DNA from: Pseudomonas sp. Irchel 3A7
GTDB taxonomy: Bacteria; Pseudomonadota; Gammaproteobacteria; Pseudomonadales; Pseudomonadaceae
Assembly: GCF_900187565.1 (NCBI RefSeq)
Contig: NZ_FYED01000005.1
Span: forward strand, 186,001 to 250,000
Direction: 5' to 3'
Length of the DNA stretch: 64,000 bases
Position numbers and translations under genes: made by a program. Numbering within the stretch: the first letter of the stretch is position 1; every line of letters begins with the position of its first letter. Below the pieces are notes generated by a model. The model had not been told where the DNA came from. It ran no database searches and saw nothing but the letters and a program-made list of their open reading frames with translations. Below, one piece after another: positions 1 to 8,322 of the stretch.

Positions 1-1627
1 GGCCGTACCCGGCGACGTCGTGGGACCACGACAGGTTGGGCCGGAAGTTGATCCCGGCGATTACGTTGTTGTAATCGAGGATCGCCCGGGCGCGATAACC
101 CCACGAAGTCGAGGTCACGAAACCATCGGTATCGCCGCCGAAACCATACTGGCCGTACACCGAGTCGCGGCCATAACGCAGCTTGCTCCGGGCCTCCAGG
201 CCACCGACATGCACCACCGCCGCTTCGCCTACCAGTGTCAGGCGATCCGCGCCCGCGATCTGATCGACAAAGTGCGTCAGGGTGCTCTGGATCTGCGTCA
301 CTTCCTTGCGCCGATAGCCTTTGTTGTCGGCGCCAGGGGTGGTGGCGATCGGTGAAGCGGCGCCGCCGGCAATCGGGTTGAGCATCGCCAGGGTCAGGTC
401 GTTGGTGTTGACCTGCACCGGTGCGTTGGGGCGATAGCTGATCTCGCCGGTCCACGCCGTGCCGGTGGGCAAGGTGGTGGAGAAACTCGCGCCGTAGAGG
501 CGAATGTCTTCCGGGTACTCGAGGTAGTACTGGCCGCGCCCGAGCATCACGCTTTGCGCCAGGCCAGAACCGCTGCCGGGCGCGATACGGTTGGCAGCCG
601 CGACGATCCCGGGAATGCTCGCCAGCGTAGAGAAGCCTGCCGTGGTCGTGCCGACGTTCGGTGTGCGGCTGTGGTAGTTCATGAAGTACAGACCGTACTC
701 GGTGTCATCCCCCAACCAGCGCAGCGCCGTACCCCATTGCCCCGAATCCCGGGCATCGCGGTCCTGACCGCGAGGAACGACCACCCCCTCCTTGGTGACC
801 TCAAAGCCCTGGCCAAAGGCCGCGGCAATCGGCTGCAACGGCGCAATGGCCGGGCTGGCGACGGTGTAGCCCTTGTCGCACCCATCCGCCACCACATCGA
901 CGCCGAAGAAGGTGCCGCAGTTGTCGACGACAGTCTGGTCCCACTCCAGTTGATAGAAGCCTTCGACCGTCAGCTTGTCCGTCAGGCCCTGTGACGCGAA
1001 CAGCATGTTGACCGGAATCAGACCTTCCTTGATCTCGGCACCGGGACGGCGAAACGCGGACACGTCGACCGGGTTGATGCTGTTGATCGAGTTGCCGATG
1101 AAGGTACTTTCGCCCCAACTGACCACCTGCTTGCCCGCACGCACCGTGCCCGGCAGTTCGCCGATGGAGTAGTTGTGATAGACGAACGCATCGAGGATTT
1201 GCCCACCGGAAGACTTGGCGCCCTCCTTGCGATTGTGATCACTGATCGGCTTGAACGGCCGGTCTTCGTCCTTCAGCTCGAAGTCGTACCAGTACTTGCC
1301 ACGGACAAATACACCGGTGTCGCCATACTTCAGTTCGAGGTCGTGAATGCCCTTGAAAATCTTCGAGAAGGTTTCGCCCTTTCGAAAGTTCTGACGCCCG
1401 TCGTCACCGGTCGAAGCCTGCCCGCTGCCACCGTTGACGGTGCCCACCAACGCATCGTCGGCATCGCGCATGCCCCAACTTGCACCGACCGACAACGAAG
1501 AGTCGAACGTCCCCTCGATTTCCCCGATGTTGAAAGAAACAGCCTGCGCCTGGGCACAGCAACCCAAGGCAACCGCAGCGGCCAGCGCCTGCGGTGTGAA
1601 GATGGCGCGCATTGTTGTTTTTGTCAT
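1..1627 (-). CDS. DUF1302 family outer-membrane-type protein, C-terminus cut by the window edge
   Basis: The frame is open from an ATG at 1625-1627 to the window edge, so about 542 residues are seen and the C-terminus is missing. A GGGGAAG ribosome-binding site precedes the ATG. The N-terminus (MTKTTMRAIFTPQALAAA... ending CAQAQA) is a signal peptide. After it come VSFNIGEIEGTFDSSLSVG and alternating beta-strand-like segments typical of DUF1302, a Gram-negative family predicted to form outer-membrane barrels. In pseudomonads it is usually paired with a DUF1329 gene, which would lie outside this window to the left. Physiological role is not settled; links to hydrophobic substrate use have been suggested for relatives. 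Assignment to the family is firm, function is not. Confidence 0.85.
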   Translation of the reverse strand, partial: MTKTTMRAIFTPQALAAAVALGCCAQAQAVSFNIGEIEGTFDSSLSVGASWGMRDADDALVGTVNGGSGQASTGDDGRQNFRKGETFSKIFKGIHDLELKYGDTGVFVRGKYWYDFELKDEDRPFKPISDHNRKEGAKSSGGQILDAFVYHNYSIGELPGTVRAGKQVVSWGESTFIGNSINSINPVDVSAFRRPGAEIKEGLIPVNMLFASQGLTDKLTVEGFYQLEWDQTVVDNCGTFFGVDVVADGCDKGYTVASPAIAPLQPIAAAFGQGFEVTKEGVVVPRGQDRDARDSGQWGTALRWLGDDTEYGLYFMNYHSRTPNVGTTTAGFSTLASIPGIVAAANRIAPGSGSGLAQSVMLGRGQYYLEYPEDIRLYGASFSTTLPTGTAWTGEISYRPNAPVQVNTNDLTLAMLNPIAGGAASPIATTPGADNKGYRRKEVTQIQSTLTHFVDQIAGADRLTLVGEAAVVHVGGLEARSKLRYGRDSVYGQYGFGGDTDGFVTSTSWGYRARAILDYNNVIAGINFRPNLSWSHDVAGYG

Positions 1628-1959
1628 GCGTCTTCCCCGGTGAGTGACAGAAGGCCTCACCCTACTGCCGCCTGCCGGGGTCGATAAGCGCACCAAGGAG
1701 GTATTCGTGGTGTACCTCCAAAGGATGACTGGCTGCATGGGACGCGGTATTGCGCGGAGCATGGATCGGCTGGATGGGACGCCATCAGCCACATGCATAC
1801 GCCAGGGGATATCGATGCCGGGTAGAACACTCAACTGTTGCGCGCCCCGTAACAGTGCATGTCCGGAATCGCTATTTTTCCTTTGTCGGCAAAGACTTAT
1901 TCTGATCAGGCTTTCACGGTAAACAGCCTGAAAACGCGAAGCAAAAGCGTGTAATTCGT
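1628..1959. other. Intergenic stretch without a supported gene
   Basis: Short open frames here lack a ribosome-binding site and protein-like composition. The stretch must hold the promoter of the minus-strand DUF1302 gene, but I see no clear -35/-10 pair. Confidence 0.5.
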
Positions 1960-1974
1960 CTACGCTATTGCGAC

Positions 1975-2090
1975 AGATCTCAGATGACTTGAAGGTTTCG
2001 AGTCATCACCCCGTGTACACCGACGTTGATTTGTAGCTCCTGGATCCAACGTCTTGCTTTGGCCGCTGCGTTTGCAGCGGCCTTTTTTAT
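1975..2090 (+). ncRNA. Candidate structured small RNA ending in an intrinsic terminator
   Basis: Three stem-loops follow each other on the plus strand. The first is an 11-bp stem, 1983-1993 with 1997-2007, including one T-G pair. The second is ACGTTG at 2023-2028 with CAACGT at 2047-2052. The third is the terminator GGCCGCTGC / GCAGCGGCC at 2061-2082, followed by six T. No plus-strand coding region lies upstream that this terminator could serve: the DUF1302 gene starts at 1627 and runs the other way. A stand-alone transcript of roughly 110-120 nt is therefore the simplest reading. The 5' end is uncertain; TACGCT at 1961-1966 is a weak -10 candidate. I cannot match it to a named Pseudomonas sRNA. 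Confidence 0.45.
2061..2088 (+). terminator. Strong intrinsic terminator
   Basis: Perfect 9-bp GC-rich stem GGCCGCTGC / GCAGCGGCC with a 4-nt loop, followed directly by TTTTTT. It closes the candidate small RNA and would insulate the pyocin gene from upstream transcription. Confidence 0.85.
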
Positions 2091-2381
2091 GGGCGGGGGT
2101 TTTGTGGCGCCAGCCTGCTTCACCTGATGTTTAAAAAAGGTCCTACAAGACACTTCCTGTAACTGCATAAGAAATATCTTTTTACGCAGAAGATTATTTC
2201 GCCTGAATTTCCGTTTTATCGACATGACTCTCAACCCCCTATGTAAATGCCCACGCACTTCTCAGACTCATTACTTTTAATTTCGCTGTAACTTTGAATG
2301 GCACAACGAAACAGTTGGTTGCGCAAGCACACCAACAAAGGCCACATATCAAACAGTGTGCAAATTCACAAGGATATGAAT
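2091..2381. other. AT-richer leader region before the pyocin gene
   Basis: Base composition drops in GC compared with the flanking core genes, as is usual around bacteriocin genes. It should contain the pyocin promoter. I looked for a PrtN P-box and for a LexA box and found no convincing match to either. Confidence 0.4.
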
Positions 2382-4340
2382 ATGCAAAAACCACCTGGAC
2401 CACCGCGTCCAAACACATCAAAGCCTGGTTTTCTCGAAATTGATGAGCCCGTTCACACAGTCGGCATTGCACCCGACCACATGGTTCTCCCACCTCACGG
2501 GCGAAACGACCTCACGGGAGGGCCATTCGGCTACGGTGCCGGGGGGACCTACGGTCAAAATTTGTTAACCGTCCAACGCACAACCAAGGTATTGGAACAA
2601 GAACTTCAGATCCGATCCAACGAACTACCGAACACCATCGAAGCCGAACTGGCAGCGGTTAGATCTGAAGGTCCTGTCGATCCAGTTACGCCAGTACAGT
2701 CAATCGCCCGTGAGTTGGGAGTTTTAAATACGCTCTGGCAACGAAAAGCAGCCGAACACCATAGTAAAACAGCGACCGCCAATGCGTTTTATGGAGGAGA
2801 TCCTTTTAACCGGCACATCAATGAATTCATGAAAAAAGCCACGACAATGGAAAAGTGGCCGGGACCGAACGGCATTGCCATGCAGGCTTTGAATCAATCA
2901 CTCAGAGCGGCTGTCGACGTCAGATTACTCTCGCAAACCCTCCATTCGCTTAATCAGCGATCTCTTGATCTGCAGCAGACCCTTAGTGTCTTACAGGCGG
3001 CTGAACAAGCGCGATTGGCAGCGGAGCAGGAAGCACAACGTGTCGCCGCCGAACAGACCCGAATTGCGTCTGAGGCAGCCGCACAGTACATCGCTGCTGA
3101 ACGAGCTCGCCTCGAAGCCGAGGCAGAGGTTCAACGACAAGCCGAGCAACTGCGCCGCGAAAACCAACGGCAAGCGGAGGAACAAGCGGCCCGCGAGACG
3201 ATGGAGTCGCTGAACGCCGCCAAAGGCATTCGCCCCTTTTCCGTATCGGGCGCGGCGGCGGCAAATGGTCCGGTGTTCACCGTTGCAGCTGGAGCGCTGG
3301 CAGTCGATGCAGCGACAACCCTTGCGATCAGGACGGCCCTGCAATCGGCAGCCGCCGCAGCAACCACAGCGTTGGCAACCACTGTTGGGACAGCGTCAGG
3401 CGTGGTGATCGTTGTTGGTGTTGCAGCGCTGGTTTACTACGCGCTACGGGAGAACAAAGAACCGTACGCCTTGAGCGTCCCGCTCTCGGACCTCGCGACG
3501 TATGACGCCAATGAACTCCATGCTATCGCCCAGGCCAACGGGGAAATCGAACTGCCGGTCGCGATCGGCTCCCGGACTGTGGGTAACACCACAGAGTTTT
3601 CCGTAGCTGCCACGAACAGCACCATGCTACCTCGCAAAGTACCGGTGCGTTTGGCCACCTACGATCCAGTTCTGAACGTCTACAGAACCGAGAGTCCGCA
3701 CGCCCAATCCCCTGGCATGACATGGACGCCAATTGTCAGGCCTGGCAATGCGTCCACGGCTCTTCCGGTAACCGAACCGGACATTGTCCCTTACACCGGC
3801 GCTACCGCAACCGCTCTCGAAGGAAGGATCGATCCCAACCCGGAGCTGGATCTCTATAGCTTTGAGGATGTCATCTACATATTCCCGTCTGAGTCGGGTA
3901 TACCACCTCAGTATGTAGTTTTCAGGGATCGGCGGAGCGAACCTGGTGTATCTAGCGGTACAGGACAATTAATATCCGGAAATTGGCTGGAGACTGCCTC
4001 AATGCCCAAAGGTGCACCGATTCCCGCGCACATTGCGGATAAACTCCGAGGACGGAAATTTTCGACATTTAAAAATTTCCGCAATGAATTTTGGAAGGCT
4101 GTGAGTAACGATGAGTTATTGAATGCCCAGTTTACAAAACTAAGGCAAATGGACATGAAGCAGGGCCTCGCTCCAACTGCCTTTCCTCAAGATCAAGTGG
4201 GCAGGAGAATAAAGTATGAAATCCACCATATCATCCCAATCGGGGAAGGTGGCGAAGTTTACGACATGGACAACCTTCAAATTATGACACCTAAATCGCA
4301 CATTCAAACTCACGCAAAGACAAGAGGAGTAAAAGAATGA
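2382..4340 (+). CDS. S-type pyocin (colicin-like bacteriocin) with HNH DNase domain
   Basis: A 652-residue nuclease bacteriocin that would enter related cells through an outer-membrane receptor and cut DNA. The ATG at 2382 is preferred because AAGGA lies 7 nt upstream; an in-frame ATG at 2298 has no ribosome-binding site. Domains in order: Pro/Gly-rich N-terminal region for receptor binding (1 to about 190); Ala/Glu/Gln-rich coiled coil (about 197-278); hydrophobic Ala/Val/Gly segment (about 287-353); pyocin-S translocation domain starting near EPYALSVPLSDL (about 357-516); C-terminal DNase (about 540-651). The DNase keeps the HNH metal-finger histidines His615-His616, His640 and His644, with the same spacing as the E9/S2-type nucleases. 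The stop overlaps the immunity ATG. No lysis gene is seen, as in other pyocin loci. Confidence 0.93.
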   Translation: MQKPPGPPRPNTSKPGFLEIDEPVHTVGIAPDHMVLPPHGRNDLTGGPFGYGAGGTYGQNLLTVQRTTKVLEQELQIRSNELPNTIEAELAAVRSEGPVDPVTPVQSIARELGVLNTLWQRKAAEHHSKTATANAFYGGDPFNRHINEFMKKATTMEKWPGPNGIAMQALNQSLRAAVDVRLLSQTLHSLNQRSLDLQQTLSVLQAAEQARLAAEQEAQRVAAEQTRIASEAAAQYIAAERARLEAEAEVQRQAEQLRRENQRQAEEQAARETMESLNAAKGIRPFSVSGAAAANGPVFTVAAGALAVDAATTLAIRTALQSAAAAATTALATTVGTASGVVIVVGVAALVYYALRENKEPYALSVPLSDLATYDANELHAIAQANGEIELPVAIGSRTVGNTTEFSVAATNSTMLPRKVPVRLATYDPVLNVYRTESPHAQSPGMTWTPIVRPGNASTALPVTEPDIVPYTGATATALEGRIDPNPELDLYSFEDVIYIFPSESGIPPQYVVFRDRRSEPGVSSGTGQLISGNWLETASMPKGAPIPAHIADKLRGRKFSTFKNFRNEFWKAVSNDELLNAQFTKLRQMDMKQGLAPTAFPQDQVGRRIKYEIHHIIPIGEGGEVYDMDNLQIMTPKSHIQTHAKTRGVKE

Positions 4341-4597
4341 ATTTTAAGAGCAAACTTGAAGAATACACAGAAGAAGAATACATGATTCTAATCGAGCGTT
4401 TGTTCGAAGGAAATTACTCTTCTGAAGAAGAACACGATGCAATTGTTGAAAACATTGTTACCACTTCAGAGCATCCCGATGGCACAGGCGTTTTGTATGA
4501 CCCTAGAGAGGGCATTGAGGACAGCCCGACAGGTGTGATAAACGCAATAAAGCAGTGGCGACTAGACAACGGAAAAACTGGCTTCAAAGCCGAATAA
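4337..4597 (+). CDS. DNase pyocin/colicin immunity protein
   Basis: An 86-residue acidic protein that binds and blocks the DNase domain of the pyocin encoded just upstream, protecting the producer. It carries the family signature SEHPDGTGVLYDP, then EDSPTGVINAIKQWR and a C-terminal NGKTGFK, as in Im2/Im9 and pyocin S1/S2 immunity proteins. The start codon overlaps the pyocin stop (ATGA), so translation is coupled. Its length is normal for the family. Pairing with the upstream toxin is inferred from adjacency and from both being of the E9 class. Confidence 0.95.
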   Translation: MNFKSKLEEYTEEEYMILIERLFEGNYSSEEEHDAIVENIVTTSEHPDGTGVLYDPREGIEDSPTGVINAIKQWRLDNGKTGFKAE

Positions 4598-4602
4598 TAG
4601 AA

Positions 4603-4636
4603 GCAAAAAAAACGGGAGCAAGCATTCACGCTTGTT
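4603..4636 (-). terminator. Hairpin with a T-tract on the minus strand
   Basis: An imperfect stem (ACGGGAGCAAGC with GCTTGTTCCCCGT) is flanked on its left by a run of A. It therefore reads as an intrinsic terminator only on the minus strand. On the plus strand it may still slow transcription past the immunity gene. No minus-strand gene is seen immediately upstream of it. Confidence 0.4.
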
Positions 4637-4644
4637 CCCCGTCT

Positions 4645-4830
4645 TACGGGACGATAAAGAACCGTTCGCCCTGAGCGTCCCGCTGTCGGACCTCGATACC
4701 GATGAACTGCCAACCATTGCCGAAACCAATGGGAAAATCGATCTTCCGGTCGCGGTCGGCTTCCGAGCTATTGATAACTCCATAGAACTTGCCGTCGATG
4801 CCACAAACGGCACCCCTGTGTCCGGTAAAG
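4645..4830 (+). pseudogene. Remnant of a second pyocin S translocation domain
   Basis: This stretch encodes DDKEPFALSVPLSDL, a gap, then NGKIDLPVAVGFR, plainly homologous to ENKEPYALSVPLSDL and NGEIELPVAIGSR in the intact pyocin upstream (about 3450-3630). The similarity is visible in the DNA as well. The fragment has no ribosome-binding site or N-terminal domains, and the toxin domain that should follow is absent. I read it as debris of a second bacteriocin gene or of a recombination event that swapped toxin-immunity cassettes. The frame stays open into the next small gene. Confidence 0.7.
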
Positions 4831-4901
4831 AAACGGCAATCAATGCGATGAATGCACAAGATCAACGAGAATACGAGAAAGAACTCAAGGAGCGCGGACA
4901 A

Positions 4902-5156
4902 ATGAACGCTGTTGAGCAAATAGTAAAAAACGAATCTACAGAAGAGGTTGTTTCAGTTTTCGCGCTATTTAGATCCGCCATGCAGGTGGAGCGCATGTAC
5001 GGACGCTTCCGACCGGAAATGTCACACGGCGAATTAGTAAGAGTTTACAACTTACTTTTCCAGGATGGCATATTAGCAAGTGACGAAAATGGGAAAACGG
5101 TCAAAGGCCCCAACTGGATAGCCCCCGACTTCTTTAAAGAGAAGCGATACGTTTAG
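4902..5156 (+). CDS. Probable orphan bacteriocin immunity protein (unknown family)
   Basis: An 84-residue protein starting at MNAVEQIVKN. The start is chosen because AAGGAG at 4887-4892 sits 9 nt upstream. The same frame runs back without a stop into the pyocin-domain remnant, so a longer 174-residue fusion cannot be excluded. The sequence has no motif I recognise. It is not like the E9-type immunity protein next to it. It contains MYGRFRPEMSHGELVRVY and ends in GPNWIAPDFFKEKRYV. Its place directly after a bacteriocin remnant is where an immunity gene normally sits, so resistance to a different pyocin is the likely role. That is inference from position only. Confidence 0.55.
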   Translation: MNAVEQIVKNESTEEVVSVFALFRSAMQVERMYGRFRPEMSHGELVRVYNLLFQDGILASDENGKTVKGPNWIAPDFFKEKRYV

Positions 5157-5170
5157 TGTACTTTTAATCA

Positions 5171-5198
5171 CCAAGCTGCCTTTTACAGCGGCTTGGTG
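5171..5198. terminator. Hairpin between the orphan immunity gene and the SDR gene
   Basis: Stem ACCAAGCTGC with GCGGCTTGGT (one T-G pair, 8-nt loop) between convergent genes. It lacks a clear T-tract on either side, so termination would be weak. Confidence 0.4.
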
Positions 5199-5208
5199 TC
5201 ATCGCCCG

Positions 5209-6120
5209 TTAAATCGAATACTTCTGCAAATTCCCCATCATTTCCTTCAGCGCCTCAATGTTGTCCTTCGGATGCGCCGCGCCCTCGAAATCACAGATCT
5301 GCTGCCAATGCGCGGCCACATCTTCCGGGGAGAAGCCAACCCGTGGGTCGAAGCCGGCGCCGAGGCTGCGTTCCCAGCGGACCTTGCCCATCCAGCCGCC
5401 GCCGACTTCGAACAGGCCGGAGGTTTCCTGGCAGTTTTCGCTGGCCAGGTACACCACCAGCGGGCTGACCAGTTCCGGTTTGAGTTGTTCGAACACTTGC
5501 GGCGGGATCAGGCCTTCGGTCATGCGGGTGCCGCCGGTGGGGGCGATGGCGTTGACCAGGATGTTGTTCTTGCGGCCTTCGATGGCCAGGGTACGGGTCA
5601 GGCCGTAGAGGCCGAGTTTGGCCATGCCGTAGTTGGACTGGCCGAAGTTGCCGTAGATGCCCGACGTGGACGCGGTGAAGATCACCCGGCCGTAGCTTTG
5701 CTCGCGCATGTGTGGCCAGGCGGCGCGGGTGACTTTGTAGGCGCCTTCGACGTGAACGCGGTAAACAAGGTCCCAGTCGGCATCGTCCATTTTGTGGAAG
5801 GTCTTGTCGCGCAGGATCCCGGCGTTGTTGACCACGACATCGACGCGACCGAAAGCGTCGAGGGCATGCTGGACAAGCTTGTCGCCGTCGGTGACCGAGT
5901 CGTGGTTGGCCACGGCGGTGCCGCCGGCTTCGCGGATTTCCGCGACCACGCGATCTGCCGCCGAAGCGTTGGCACCTTCGCCTTGCGTTGAGCCGCCCAA
6001 GTCGTTGACCAGCACTTTGGCGCCCTGTTTGGCGAACAACAGCGCATGCGCCCGTCCCAGGCCGCCACCTGCACCGGTGATGATCACGACTTTATCTTCG
6101 AAGCGCACAGACTCATTCAT
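5209..6120 (-). CDS. SDR family oxidoreductase, 3-hydroxyacyl-CoA dehydrogenase (MFE-2/HSD17B4-like)
   Basis: A 303-residue short-chain dehydrogenase. The Rossmann motif TGAGGGLG is at residues 15-22, NNAG at 98-101, and the catalytic set is Ser151, Tyr164 and Lys168. The sequence between, with NDLGGS and the AGILRDKTFHKM segment, resembles the dehydrogenase half of peroxisomal multifunctional enzyme type 2. A 3-hydroxyacyl-CoA substrate is therefore likely, but not proven. The C-terminal 60 residues extend past the classic SDR core, as in that subfamily. It stands alone on the minus strand, separated from the next gene by a REPIN. Confidence 0.85.
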   Translation of the reverse strand: MNESVRFEDKVVIITGAGGGLGRAHALLFAKQGAKVLVNDLGGSTQGEGANASAADRVVAEIREAGGTAVANHDSVTDGDKLVQHALDAFGRVDVVVNNAGILRDKTFHKMDDADWDLVYRVHVEGAYKVTRAAWPHMREQSYGRVIFTASTSGIYGNFGQSNYGMAKLGLYGLTRTLAIEGRKNNILVNAIAPTGGTRMTEGLIPPQVFEQLKPELVSPLVVYLASENCQETSGLFEVGGGWMGKVRWERSLGAGFDPRVGFSPEDVAAHWQQICDFEGAAHPKDNIEALKEMMGNLQKYSI

Positions 6121-6256
6121 GGGGAACTCCAGCAGGCCAGGGACATTGACTGGGAGTTTCAGGCACGGCGCTGCGGGTCACAATGAACAGGGGGGAGGCT
6201 GAATGGTGTGCGATAAGGCTGGGGGATGATTGAAGGCACAACGGGTGAACACAAAA

Positions 6257-6385
6257 CCTGCGGCGAGGGAGCTTGCTCCCGTCCGGCTGCGCAGCAGTCG
6301 CAAGATCCATGAACCGCTTTTTTGGCTGATACACCTCAGTTTTAGGGCCGCTTCGCGCCCCAGCGGGAGCAAGCTCCCTCACCAC
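6257..6385. repeat. REP doublet (REPIN) of the GGGAGCTTGCTCCC type
   Basis: Two inverted copies: GCGAGGGAGCTTGCTCCCGT at about 6263-6281 and its reverse complement near 6362-6382, about 80 bp apart. This is a different REP core from the commonest one in this window. Confidence 0.85.
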
Positions 6386-6408
6386 AGTGGTTCAGTGACA
6401 GGCAAGAA

Positions 6409-7308
6409 TCAGGAACAGGCCATCTTGAGCGGCGATATCAGTTGGTCGCGAAACGCCAGGTAGTGTTTAAGCACCTGACACGGCGCTTCAATCTGCGGGT
6501 AATGCCCGATGTCGCTCAACAACACCGCATCGGCGTCGGGGATCAGCTCCCGGTAACGCGCGACCATGTGCGCGCCGGAGATCGGGTCGACCTCGCCATC
6601 GATCACCCGCAGCGGCACTTCGCCGCGCTGCATCGCGCCGACCCAGCGCTCGCGCTGTACGCGTCGCTCGGGAATGTAGGCGATCAATTTATGCATGATG
6701 CGCGGGCCGTGATTGTTTTCGATCAGGCTCCAGAAATCATCCATCTCGCTTTCGCTGGGACGGGTGTGTGGACCGAAGATCTTGCGAAAACTCTTCACCA
6801 GCCCATCACGACTGAACGCGCGGCCGATCATCCAGCCCAGGGGACTGAGCAGCAGTTTTTGCATCAGGACCGGACGATGGGTTTCCGGAAACAACCCGCC
6901 ATTGAGGAACACACAGCTTGCGATATTGATCAGCGACTCGTAATGCCGGGCGAGCAGCTCCTGGGCCACGCTGTCGCCGTAGTCATGGGCCAGCAAGTGC
7001 ACCGGTTGCCCGATATTCAGATGATCCAGCAGCGCCTGTTGCAGATCGGCCTGTTCCAGCAGGCTGTATTCGTGGTTCACCGGTTTGGCCGAGTCGCCGA
7101 AACCGAGCATGTCGCAGGCGATCACACGATAGCGCTGGGTCAGCGGCTGCCACAGGTAGTGCCAGTCCCAACTGGCGCTCGGGAAGCCATGAATGAGCAG
7201 CAGCGGTTCACCCTGCCCGGCCGTCCAGTAACGGATGGTCTGGCCACGGAACACAAATGACTGGCCGCGCTTGCGCCAGATACACAGCGGGATCTCGGCG
7301 AGGGCCAT
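6409..7308 (-). CDS. Alpha/beta hydrolase, MEST/haloalkane dehalogenase-epoxide hydrolase-like
   Basis: A 299-residue alpha/beta-hydrolase. HGFP at 40-43 forms the oxyanion-hole region. The nucleophile elbow reads HDYGD, making Asp109 the nucleophile instead of serine. Asp241 and His269 (DIGHYP) complete a plausible triad. An aspartate nucleophile is the pattern of haloalkane dehalogenases and epoxide hydrolases; the HDYGDSVAQELLAR context is closest to MEST-like proteins, whose substrate is unknown. Its ATG overlaps the stop of the upstream aldolase gene (TAATG), so the two are translated together. Confidence 0.85.
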   Translation of the reverse strand: MALAEIPLCIWRKRGQSFVFRGQTIRYWTAGQGEPLLLIHGFPSASWDWHYLWQPLTQRYRVIACDMLGFGDSAKPVNHEYSLLEQADLQQALLDHLNIGQPVHLLAHDYGDSVAQELLARHYESLINIASCVFLNGGLFPETHRPVLMQKLLLSPLGWMIGRAFSRDGLVKSFRKIFGPHTRPSESEMDDFWSLIENNHGPRIMHKLIAYIPERRVQRERWVGAMQRGEVPLRVIDGEVDPISGAHMVARYRELIPDADAVLLSDIGHYPQIEAPCQVLKHYLAFRDQLISPLKMACS

Positions 7309-8090
7309 TAGAGTTTATAACCCGGGTCTTGTTTATCGAGTTTGCGCAGCAGCGCTGGCCAGGCCAGCGCGCCACCCATGCCTTGAGCACTTTTGGTAAC
7401 GCCGGCGATCATCGCCTTGGCGCCCGCCAGAATCTGCGGTTCGATGGCGATCAGCTCCGCGCCGCCGGTCTGCGCCATGACCTGGATATCGCAGGCGCGC
7501 TGGAAGGTGAACATCATCAGGAAGGTGTCGGCGATGCTGCTGCCGCAGGTCAGCAGGCCATGGTTATGCAGCATCAGGAAATTGTTTTCGCCAAGGTCGG
7601 CTTGCAGGCGAGCCTTTTCCTCGTGGTTAAGCGCAACACCTTCGTAAGCGTGATACGCCAGACTCGAAAGGACGAACAGCGACTGCTGGCTGATCGGCAA
7701 CACACCCTGTTTCTGCGCTGACACCGCAACACCGGACGCCGTGTGGGTGTGCAGTACGCAGACGACATCGTGACGGACTTCATGCACCGCACTGTGGATG
7801 GTGTACCCGGCCGGGTTGATCTCGTAGGGGCTGTCCATCAGTTTGTTGCCGGCCTGATCAACCTTGACCAGGCTCGACGCGGTGATTTCATGAAACATCA
7901 GCCCGAACGGGTTGATGAGAAAATCTTCAGTGCCCGGAACCTTGGCGGAAATGTGGGTGAAAATCAGATCGTCCCAGCCATGCTGGGCCACCAGGCGATA
8001 ACAGGCCGCGAGGTCGACACGGGTCTGCCATTCGGCCGGGCTGACCAGGTCTTTGACACTCTGGTGCGATTGGAGGGGGGTTACGCTCAC
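7308..8090 (-). CDS. Class II aldolase/adducin family protein
   Basis: A 260-residue protein with the metal-binding pattern of class II aldolases: His114 and His116 in HTHT, and His175 or His177 in LHNHG. This fold includes fuculose-phosphate and ribulose-phosphate aldolases or epimerases, but many members near 260 residues, like this one, have no known substrate. It lies first in a two-gene operon with the MEST-like hydrolase. The upstream 230 bp to the flavodoxin gene hold no other gene I can support. Confidence 0.85.
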   Translation of the reverse strand: MSVTPLQSHQSVKDLVSPAEWQTRVDLAACYRLVAQHGWDDLIFTHISAKVPGTEDFLINPFGLMFHEITASSLVKVDQAGNKLMDSPYEINPAGYTIHSAVHEVRHDVVCVLHTHTASGVAVSAQKQGVLPISQQSLFVLSSLAYHAYEGVALNHEEKARLQADLGENNFLMLHNHGLLTCGSSIADTFLMMFTFQRACDIQVMAQTGGAELIAIEPQILAGAKAMIAGVTKSAQGMGGALAWPALLRKLDKQDPGYKL

Positions 8091-8322
8091 GGTCAGGAAC
8101 CTCGGTTTTTATTATGGAGTGTTTCCAATGACTACCGAGTCTAGTCAGCGCTTGGGGTTCGTGTAGTTGCGTTGGCAGCCAGCTTGATGGCCGTACGAGT
8201 CAGCAGGTCAGGAAGTTTGGATCCATGTCAAATGGCCGTCGCCAGAGAAGGTGCGGGGCGTGCTTTGCGCAGCCCCGTCAGAACCATGACGAACCCCTGG
8301 CAGGAACGTCAGGCGGAGTCGA

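Noticed and set aside
1644..1922. Small plus-strand open frame before the candidate small RNA
   Set aside because: No ribosome-binding site, no protein-like pattern and no conserved motif seen.
2298..2381. Longer N-terminus of the pyocin (28 extra residues)
   Set aside because: No ribosome-binding site at 2298, whereas AAGGA is ideally placed for the ATG at 2382.
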